Of a stretch of 64,000 nt of DNA, positions 1 through 7,989 are shown in pieces (position 1 is the first letter of the stretch; each line of letters begins with the position of its first letter). Source of the DNA: Azolla caroliniana (Eukaryota > Polypodiophyta); NCBI GenBank assembly GCA_043228905.1, contig JBHGNT010000004.1, positions 13,454,001-13,518,000 on the forward strand, written 5' to 3'. Position numbers and translations under genes: made by a program. The notes beneath the pieces are model-generated. The model searched no databases. It was not told the DNA's origin and was given only the letters and a program-made list of their open reading frames with translations.

Positions 1-1
1 A

Positions 2-1755
2 TACAATGAGTACATGGCGCATCACTATGCGTACATGATGCGTGTAGCGGAAGTGCGTGAGCCGGAGACCTACACAGAAGCGGTGAAGGACGCAAATTGG
101 CGTGACGCAATGGAGGAAAAGATGCGTGCATTGGCAGAGAATGAAACCTGGGACCTGGTTGACGCACTGAAGGGTGTGAAGCCGATTGGATGTAGGTGGG
201 TGTACAAGGTCAAGTACAACACCGACGGCTCGGTCAACTGATACAAGGCCCGGTTAGTAGCGAAAGGCTACGTGCAGAAGCATGATGTGGACTATGATGA
301 GACCTTCGCGCCTCTCGCGAAGATGACTACCGTGCGTGTTCAGCTAGCCGTAGCAGCGGCGAAGGGGTGACATTTACATCAGATGGATGTCAAGAATACG
401 TTCCGGCAAGGCGAGCTTGAGGAACAGGTGTACATGGTACAACCCCTCAGATTTCACTTCGGAATGAACACCTCGGTGGTCTGCCGGCTGAAGAAGTCCC
501 TTTAGGGAACTAAAGCAAGCCCCGCGTGCTTGGAACGCAAAAATCACGCAACGATTGCATCAGATGGGATTTGCGACGTCCAAATCGGACTCTTCATTGT
601 TCATTCGGCAAGGTCGACTCGGGCCGGTTAGTATTTTACTTTATGTTGATGACTTCGTCATCACCGGCACCGACCTAGGTGAAATTGACCGCGTAAAGCT
701 CCAGCTCGCGACATCATTTGACATGAAGGATTTGGGGGACCTTCATTTCTTCCTCGAGATCGATGTGATCTGTACCCCCGAAGGCATACTAATCAGCCAA
801 TGGCATTACTGCTGGGTATGCTCTTCAAGTTCGGGATGGCATATTGTAAATCTGTCTCGACTCCTCTGGATAGAACCGTCAAGCTTAGCGCCGACTCCGG
901 GAAGGTTTGCGACCCGAAGAGGTTCCGACAAATTGTCGGAATCCTCATCCACTTGACTGTCACTTGACCAGACCTCAGTTACCCGGTCAATGTGATTAGT
1001 CAGTTCATGGCGCAACCAACCGAGGAGCACCTTCAGTGCACACAACGTGTACTCTGGTACGTCAGTGGCACTAAAGACCGAGGGCTACTATATCAGACCG
1101 ATATTGCCGCGCAGTTAGTCAGCTACACCGATGCTGATTGGGCTAGAAACGTTGGCGATCGCCGATCCACATCCGGATTCGCGTTCTTTCTTGGGAGCGC
1201 TGCGATCGCGTGGAGAGTAGCAAGAAGCAGCTGACAGTTGCACTGTCGAGCACCGAAGCCGAGTATAGAGGAGCGGTTGTCGCAACATGCGAAGCCATCT
1301 GGCTGAAACGGCTACTTAAGGATTTGCGGGTGGAGGTGTCCGATCCGACGACGATCTACTGCGACAACCTCAGCAACATCCAGTTAGTGAAGAACCCTGT
1401 CTTCCACACCCGGACTAAGCACATTGAGGTGCACTACCACTTTGTCTGCGAGCGTGTCCTCTCCGGTCAAGTCGAACTTGGGTATGGTCCGACGGATCGG
1501 CAAACCGCCGACATTTTCACCAAGCCCCTTGGTCTCGACAAGTTGTGGCAATTCTTGGGTGCGCTTGGGTTGCGACACCTCGATGTGCCAAACTTGAGGG
1601 AGAGAGAAGTCCCGGAAGACCACGGAAGGGAGCAGGAAAGGAACGGAAGACACCGTGACGCCGATTCGGATGACGAATTTGATTTCGGGTCGGATGAAGA
1701 AGCCGAGCGCGGATCCGTGAAAGAGTCTGAAAGTGGACGTGAGGGCAGCAACTGA
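2..1755 (+). pseudogene. Copia-1 pol fragment: reverse transcriptase and RNase H, broken
   Basis: The reading starts in the segment just before RT (MAHHYAYMMRVAEV) and runs through the RT fingers. The palm YVDD catalytic box is at about 642-653. RNase H follows at about 1120-1560 (TDADW, STSGF, SSTEAEY, then the KHIEVHYHF region). In-frame stops lie at 239-241 (TGA before YKARL) and at about 368 (TGA where family members usually have tryptophan, in AAKGxHLHQMDVKN). Further frameshifts lie near 500, 810 and 1215. After RNase H the frame continues into a hydrophilic acidic tail (DADSDDEFDFGSDEEAE) that is unusual for Copia. It would copy element RNA into DNA in virus-like particles, but this copy cannot make a full enzyme. 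Confidence 0.88.
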
Positions 1756-2127
1756 AAGAGAGAGCCGAAGCCAGCCAAGCATGGGGTAGATGAAGCCAAC
1801 AAGGGCGAGAAGATTAAACACGAGTGGGACACAACCAACTCGAACGTGAGCGAAAAACGATCGGAGGAAGTTGATTTTGTTCGGATGTTTGATTCGGAGA
1901 TGCCGAATCAACCGAGGGCCAAGCGGAAGAAAGGGTAGCCGAAGAGGCGCCAACACCGCGACAACAAGTGAGCTGAGAAGGGCCGCACGAACACACACAC
2001 TGACCGGAAGGGTCGAGGCACGTGGAATCGAACAGGTCGAGGAGTGCGAGCAAGGCATGAAGCTAGAAGAAACCGGAGCGGTGATCCGGAAGAACCAGAA
2101 GAGCCTCAAGTTGAGCTTGAGGGGGAG
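1756..2127 (+). other. Copia-1 spacer between pol and 3' LTR, ending in polypurine tract
   Basis: About 370 bp separate the last RNase H codons from the LTR. The segment is purine rich with coding-like composition (for example FVRMFDSEMPNQPRAKRKKG at about 1880-1935) but has stops in every frame. It may be a decayed extension of the C-terminal acidic tail. It ends in the polypurine tract TTGAGGGGGAG at about 2117-2127, the plus-strand primer site, which directly abuts the LTR. Confidence 0.6.
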
Positions 2128-2452
2128 TGTTGAGATACAAGCTCAACATTGGCCGGATCGGCTGTGCAAGCCGAGAACCGGATTGGTTAGGCCGGACCAG
2201 TGCGTAAACCGGGTGCGTAAACCGGTGCACAAACCGGTGCGCAACGAGAAGTCGTAGCGGTGCGTAAACCGCGAGGCCGTTGGAAGATATTTTGCGTAGG
2301 AATATATGTTGAGGAGTTAGTGTAGGGCTCAGTTATGAGCATTGAAGTACGTGTAGTACTTCTGTTAGTCCGTATGGACTTCTATAAAAGTGCTCACTGA
2401 GCATATTCTATGTACAGATTGAGTATTATTTTTTGAATAGAGTTGTGTGTAT

Positions 2453-2490
<38 letters not shown>

Positions 2491-2577
2491 GTACTGTGTG
2501 TGTGTCCAAGCTCTCAATTAAACCTGTGTTTTCCTACGTTCTGCTTTCTGTTGCTTCCGCACATTGTTCCTTTCACA
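2128..2577 (+). repeat. Copia-1 3' LTR
   Basis: The LTR starts with TGTTGAGATACAAGCTCAAC, which contains a small inverted repeat (GTTGAG/CTCAAC), and ends in TTCACA. A TATAAAA box lies at 2383-2389, followed by a (CT)n run at about 2455-2487 in the transcribed part. Part of the R region (CATTGAAGTACxxxxTAxTACTTCT) is also found in the Copia-6 LTR. Confidence 0.85.
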
Positions 2578-3850
2578 ATTGTCTTCTTATTCCTTGATTG
2601 CATAGAAAATCAGAAAATTCATTTGAGAAGTACTCTCCTCCTCCATCAAATCTTAAACATTTTATTCTAGTTCCAGCTTGCTTTTCTACCATGCATTTAA
2701 ACTTATGAAAGCAATCAAATACTTCACTTTTCTCTTTCATGAAGTAAACCCATGTTTTCCTTGAGCAATCATCAATAAATGTTACATAAAACTTACATCC
2801 ACTAATTGATGCATTTTTTTGTTGGTCCCCATAACATCTGTATGTACCAAATCCAACAAAAGTTTGCTTACATGTATTTCATGAGGGAAAGGCAACCTGT
2901 TTTGCTTTCCATATTGACATGCTTCACATATTTTGCTCATCTCACAATCTTTCAACTTAGGCAGTCTAGCCACTGCATTTTTCCTCAACATATTTTTCAA
3001 TGTTTGCATACTTATGTGACTGATTCTTTTATGCCACATTTCCACATCTGAGATTACATTCATTCCTTCTGCAAACATGGCTGTAATCTTTTTAGGGATA
3101 TCCACATCCAAAACAAAAATTCTTCCTTGTTGTTTCCCTTTTGCAATGAGCTTTCCATTTTTCTCTATAAAGCATCCATTTTGCTTAAACTTCACTTGCA
3201 TTCCTTGCTCCACTATCTGTCCAACAGAAATCAGATTTTTTGCAAGGTTTGGAACATGCATCACATTCAACATATACTTTGTTTTCCCTTTTTCCTCCCA
3301 CAATGGGATATCTCCAACATGCTCCATTTGGTGAGTAATATTATCACTTGTTTGTACATAACCAGGAATATCTGGTTCTCTTAGACTTTCAAACCAGTTT
3401 GCATGTCTTGTCATATGATTAGATGCCCTAGAATCTACATACCACATAAACTCTTCATTGCATCGTTGTGAACATTCAGCCATTGCTGCTGTTTCATGTT
3501 GCACCACAAATGCACCATCTTTATCAGTCTTCACTGGTTGAGGCATAATTATTTTGCTATCTCTTCCCTCTTTTTTCATCATTTTGCTTTTTATAACATT
3601 CAGCTTGTGTATGGCCTAGTTTTCCACAATACCAATAACCATCATCATTTAAATAAGTTTGCTTACCTCTGCCTCGATTGCTCCCCCTGCCTCTGATGTT
3701 GTTTCTTCCACTTATAGCTTGTTGTCCTCTTCCTTGATAATTGTTGTTGGTTCTGGCTAAACCAAATCTTCCATGGCCTCTTCCTCGGCCTCTTCCAGCA
3801 CTATTGTAGAGGGCTTGCCCCTCAGTCTCAGAGTTTCCTTTGTTTACGTC
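2578..3850 (-). pseudogene. Copia-2 gag end, protease and integrase start (antisense, broken)
   Basis: Read on the minus strand from 3850 to 2578. First comes a glycine/arginine-rich gag tail, then a CCHC knuckle around 3590-3650 (YWYCGKLGHTQAEC). The protease is at about 3400-3450, with its active site reading DSRAS instead of DSGAS. The GAG pre-integrase domain follows (LWHKR..H, CEACQYGKQ), then the integrase core (HTDV, FIDDCSRKTW, RFDGGGEYFSNEF). The longest open stretch is 3582-2782 (266 codons). A frameshift near 2790 separates HTDV from FIDD. The copy is cut at 2578 by Copia-1 and at 3850 by Copia-3, and its gag lies at 16557-17173. Confidence 0.85.
3846..3850. repeat. Left target-site duplication of Copia-3 (ACGTC)
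   Basis: ACGTC precedes the 5' LTR and ACATC (16557-16561) follows the 3' LTR. That is 4 of 5 matches, and it restores the Copia-2 gag frame across 12.7 kb. The pairing is inferred, with one mismatch from age. Confidence 0.6.
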
Positions 3851-4054
3851 TGTTGAGAGTCAAACTCAACTTCCCATAGATAGGTTTCACACTAGCTCAT
3901 GGACATGTTGGGCTAGTTTTGTAAATAGTAGAAAGGTCACTTGCCCTAGCTTAGTTGGTATATAAACCAACGCATTGTAACTTAGTTGTAGTTGGATGTT
4001 TTATGTTTTGATGTAATTTTGGTTAATAGACAGTTTGCCTATCTCTGTCGTAAG

Positions 4055-4089
<35 letters not shown>

Positions 4090-4170
4090 TGTGTGTGTGT
4101 CTTGAGACACACACACACACACTCATCTTCTGCTGCATTACAACCACTCTTGCCTCTTCATTTCTTCACA
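3851..4170 (+). repeat. Copia-3 5' LTR
   Basis: It begins TGTTGAGAGTCAAACTCAAC (inverted repeat GTTGAG/CTCAAC). A TATA-like TATATAAACC lies near 3959-3968. Adjacent (CT)n and (GT)n/(CA)n tracts at 4050-4120 sit in the transcribed leader. It ends at CTTCACA, directly followed by the primer site. Confidence 0.9.
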
Positions 4171-4182
4171 TGGTATCAGAGC
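4171..4182 (+). promoter_or_regulatory. Copia-3 primer-binding site
   Basis: TGGTATCAGAGC immediately follows the LTR. It is complementary to the 3' end of plant initiator tRNA-Met, the usual Copia minus-strand primer. Confidence 0.9.
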
Positions 4183-4272
4183 GAGTGGTTGCCTGATCAA
4201 GCCTATTCGACTGTGTTGTGCTGCACGCTGACGATCAACAGAACCGGCCCATCGACAGAGAAGAAATCATCA

Positions 4273-4890
4273 TGAATACTCAAATGGGAAGTGCTCTTCC
4301 TACCGAGAAGCTCGATAGAAGTCTTTGCATCTTGGGAATACAAGATGCATCAATACCTTTTCGGACAAGGCTATTGGAGCTACATCGAAGGAGCTCACGA
4401 ATCACACCCCAACCCAACACACGCTGACTATCCCGCTTGGGAGCAGGCCGTGTGTTGTATTGACTTGCATCATGCGTTCATGGTCATATGCTTGACTACA
4501 TTCGAGAGGCAAAAACGCCGAAGCAGGCGTGGGAAAACCTCAAGAAGATCTTCGCAGCCAATACGGCCGCACGAAAGCTCCAACATCGATAGGAGTTGAA
4601 CAATCTTCAACAAAGAGACACCTCAATCGGCAACTACACCTTAAAGATCAAGGAGTTGTGCGATGCCCTTGGATCAATCAATGCTAGCATTGACGACGAA
4701 GAAATGGTGCCGATATGCCTCGGTGGCCTCGCACCGCGATTTGGTGCAATAAGATCGGTCGTTCTCGCGAGATAGAATCCTCCTTCCTTTTTTGATCTCC
4801 AATCGTTATTATTGGTTGAAGAGAATCACGTGCGTCAAAGGAACAATGCACACGAAGGACAGATGCTAAATTCGAACTTTGATGGAGGAA
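4273..4890 (+). pseudogene. Copia-3 gag, frameshifted
   Basis: Gag-like segments appear in shifting frames: MNTQMGSALPTEKLDR at 4273, then YKMHQYLFGQGYWSYIEGAHE, then the LNNLQQRDTSIGNYTLKIKELCD and MVPICLGGLAPRF regions to about 4735. This is the Copia gag (UBN2 / retrotran_gag) that packages RNA. The same order of motifs occurs in Copia-4 (18182-18660) and Copia-6 (39003-39594). Frameshifts at about 4320 and 4590, and others, prevent a product. Confidence 0.8.
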
Positions 4891-5363
4891 GAGGACAGGG
4901 TCACAGCAGGAGAGGCCAATACGACCAAGGTCTACACAATCAACATTGTAACTCCCACCAATGGCAAGCGGACAGAAACGGCCCCAGAGAGTTTGGCGGA
5001 AGGGGGAGTCATCACGCTGGACCAAGCAACTGTAGGAACCCAGTTGAGTGCGGGTACTGCGGAAAACCCAACCACTACGAAGAGGAGTGTTGGAAGAAGA
5101 AGCGTGAGCAAGGCCGACAACTAATAAATTACGCCACGAACTCCGACTATGGCGATTGCGGTGGAATGTTCATAATGAAACACGAAGCGCACTCAATGTC
5201 CGCACTTGTGTCAACTATCGATTCCACCCTGAACAACGTATGGTTTGTCGATTCGGGAGCATCCAATCACATGACATCCCATGAAGATTGGTTTCGGGAA
5301 CTACGGAAGCCCGAACATCCCGGATATGTCGAAAGAGGAGATGACATGACTCACCCAATATAG
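4812..5363 (+). pseudogene. Copia-3 nucleocapsid knuckle and protease segment
   Basis: Open for 183 codons. It holds a glycine-rich linker, a complete CCHC knuckle (CGYCGKPNHYEEEC, about 5050-5095) and the aspartic protease active site WFVDSGASNHMT at about 5242-5277. It ends with a TAG at 5361-5363 in HPIxHIGN, where relatives have a glutamine-type codon. Integrase resumes in the next open stretch. Confidence 0.85.
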
Positions 5364-6590
5364 CACATCGGGAACGTCCCATTCGGAAATGACGAAAAAC
5401 AGACCTACCTCAAGAACGCGTTGCATGTCCCCACCATTACAAAAAACCTGGTCTCAGTCGGCCAGATTGTCGAACAAGGAATGCAAGTACGCTTCAATAA
5501 TGATGGATGCTTCATCGAAAGGGGCGATCAAGTCATAGCTCAAGGCCTTCGAGAAGGCCGTATGTTCATCCTCGAATCAAACGAGGTAATGTCGGCCATG
5601 TATGCAAAGGGCTTGAAAGTCTAAACCGATTTAAAACTGTGGCACAAGAGAATCGGCCACATTAATCTCCAAAAACTACAAAACATGCAATCGAAAGGAG
5701 TCGTAATCAGACTCCCGAACTTTACAGTGAAGGAGATTACAGGCATATGCGAAGCATGTCAGTTCGGAAAGCAACACCATCACCCATTCCCTAAAGAGCG
5801 GAATGTGAGAAAAGGAATCCTGGATGTTATACATTCAGATGTGTGGGGACCAGTTCAGATAGCAACATTCGGCGGATGCCGATACTATGTCACGTTCATC
5901 GACAACTTGTCGAGGAACACCTGGATCTATCCGATGAAGCAGAAGAGTGAAGTGTTCAGGCACTTCCAGACATTCAAAGCCGAAGTCGAAAAAACTATGG
6001 GATGGCATGTACAATGTCTTCGATTAGATGGAGGCAAAGAATATTTTTCGGATGAATTTTCAGCGTATCTCCGAAAATATGGAATCCGACGGAAGTTCTC
6101 GTGTCGACACATGCCTCAACAAAACGGTGTAGCAGAGTGTAAAAATCGTCATGTAGTAGAAGTCGCACGATCCATGGTGAACGAGAAGAACCTGCCGAAA
6201 TCATATTGGGCAGAAGTGGCAAATACAGCCGTATATCTCATGAACAAGTGCACAACCTCGAGAGTACACACTATAACTACGCATGAGAAGTTCTTTGGAA
6301 AGAAGCCGGATTTGTCACATGCCCGCATTTTTAGTTCTATCGCCTACGTACATATTCCCGACGATATGAGGCAAAAGCTTGACCCAAAGTTAGAGAAATG
6401 TATCCTCGTAGGATACTCACTCGAATAGAAGGGGTACAAATGCTATAACCCAGCTACTCGTAAGGTTCAAACAAGTCAAGACGTAGTCTTCGACAAATAC
6501 GCATCCTGGTACGCACCAGAGAACACTTCAACTCCAACCCCGCTCGATGCTGATGACACTGAAATAGAAATAGAAATAGCCCAATTATGA
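5364..6590 (+). pseudogene. Copia-3 integrase, two in-frame stops
   Basis: The pre-integrase region (LWHKRIGHINLQKL, then CEACQFGKQHHHPF) is followed by the integrase core. That core contains HSDVWGP (first D), RLDGGKEYFSDEF (second D) and a PQQNGVAECKNRHVVE block (E). Stops are a TAA at about 5622 (GLKV then stop) and a TAG at 6426-6428 (YSLE then stop, where family members have EQKGYK-like sequence). Both look like C-to-T changes from glutamine codons. The C-terminal integrase extension continues to about 6590. Confidence 0.87.
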
Positions 6591-7662
6591 AATGGCTAAG
6601 TGGGCCATCAGAGCTGCCGAACGATGAAAGCACATCTCGGCCAAGTCTGAAGTTGGACAAAGGGAAGGCGAAAATGTGGGAATATGAAGATCAGGAAGAG
6701 ATCGAGATGCTTCACTCTCTTGATAGTAAATTTGAAGATCTCGACATCCGCATAGATGGAGCGAAGAAAGCCATACTCCCCACGGATCGAGAGCTACGCC
6801 GATCCACACGTGCAAAGAACCCCGTAAAGCGCTATGGCTATGACGAATACATGGCGTATCACTACGCTTTTATGATGAAAGTAGCGTCAGTACGGGAACC
6901 GGAAACGCTTTTTGAAGCCGCAAAGGATCCGCGATGGGTCGATGGGATGAATGAGGAGATGGAAGTTTTATGCAAAAATGAGACATGGGATCTCGTTCCT
7001 CTCCCTCCAAGCAAGAAAGAGATTGGCTGCAGATGGATATACAAAGTAAAATACAATTCCAACGGATCCGTAAATCGCTTCAAAGCACGGCTCGTTGCGA
7101 AAGGCTATGCGCAAACGCATGACATAGACTACGAAGAAACCTTTGCCCCGGTGGCAAAGATGACAACTGTACGGACAGTAATTGCACTCGCCGCAGCGAA
7201 GGGATGACACCTCCACCAGATGGACGTGAAAAATGCTTTCCTCCAAGGAGAGTTAGAAGAAGAGGTGTACGTGATACAACCACCCGGATTCGAATAGCAT
7301 AAACATCCGCATGCCGTATGTTGACTCAAGAAGCCACTCTACGGCCTCAAACAAGCACCGCGTGCTTGGCATTCGAAGATCACACAATATCTTCATCAAG
7401 TCGGATTTTGGATGTCAAAATCTGATATTTCTCTGTACATCCGAAATGAGTTGGATAGCCCGATCATCATCATCCTATACGTGGATGACTTGGTCATCGG
7501 AGGAAAGGATCTCGCCGAGATCAACAAAGTCAAAACACTTCTCTCTGGTAGATTCGAAATGAAAGACCTGCATGAACTCCATTACTTCCTAGGCATTAAA
7601 GTAATTTGGACACCAATCGGGATAATGATCTCACAACGACACTATGTCCTTAACTTACTCTA
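6587..7662 (+). pseudogene. Copia-3 reverse transcriptase, interrupted by the DNA transposon
   Basis: Open from 6587 to 7207 through the linker and RT fingers ([38 protein letters not shown]). It ends in a TGA at 7205-7207 that replaces the usual tryptophan before HLHQMDVKNAFLQGE. Further stops are a TAG near 7297 and a TGA near 7321. The palm box ILYVDDLVIGG is at about 7475-7507. The frame runs to HYVLNLL, where the DNA transposon is inserted; the next residues (YKFGM) are at 15302 onward. Confidence 0.88.
7659..7662. repeat. Left target-site duplication of the DNA transposon (TCTA)
   Basis: TCTA at 7659-7662 is repeated at 15300-15303. Removing the element and one copy restores the Copia RT frame (CTC TAC AAG). 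A 2-bp CT duplication with a 34-bp inverted repeat is the alternative reading, because of the AAA/TTT at the ends. Confidence 0.85.
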
Positions 7663-7695
7663 AACACCGGGTCATTTGAAACAGGTAATATGTCG
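7663..7695 (+). repeat. Left terminal inverted repeat of the DNA transposon
   Basis: 33 bp, outer end AACACCGGG, inner end ATATGTCG. It is an exact reverse complement of 15267-15299. Confidence 0.95.
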
Positions 7696-7989
7696 CATTA
7701 TGAGAACACTACGTCGAAAAAGGGCACAAAAGCACGCAGTTTTCAAAAAGACACGACGCATGCGTAAAGCTTTTCAGAAAAGGTGGCAAAATATATTGAA
7801 TTTCAACATGACTACCACTTTGAGTCATAAGTAAAATGCCTCCAAAAATACATCACCAAAATTACAAAATAATGTACAACATGTCTACCAGTTACAATTA
7901 TACATATTCGTGAGTTTACATCCAAAACAAATTTACAAAGTTTCCGATCATGTAGTAAAACAATCCCCAGCTTGAACCAAACCAATATA
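7696..7989. other. Left subterminal region of the DNA transposon
   Basis: 294 bp of AT-rich DNA between the inverted repeat and the transposase stop codon, with no gene. It contains a GCATGCGTA motif near 7758 that also appears inverted in the right subterminal region near 15189, a candidate transposase-binding site. It should hold the 3' untranslated end of the transposase mRNA. Confidence 0.5.

Larger units (their letters stand above)
1..2577 (+). mobile_element. Copia-1: 3' part of a Ty1/Copia retrotransposon
   Basis: This is the 3' end of an element whose 5' half lies left of the window. It holds reverse transcriptase, RNase H, a polypurine tract and a 3' LTR, in that order. The right edge is sharp: the LTR ends in TTCACA at 2577 and antisense Copia-2 integrase resumes at 2578, so Copia-1 inserted into Copia-2. 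Its LTR is recognisably the same family as the Copia-6 5' LTR at 38419-38903 (shared U3 end, TATA region and R region). The target duplication cannot be checked because the left end is missing. Confidence 0.9.

Noticed and set aside
1384-2109. 241-codon antisense ORF over Copia-1
   Set aside because: Shadow of RNase H and spacer; no protein-family features.
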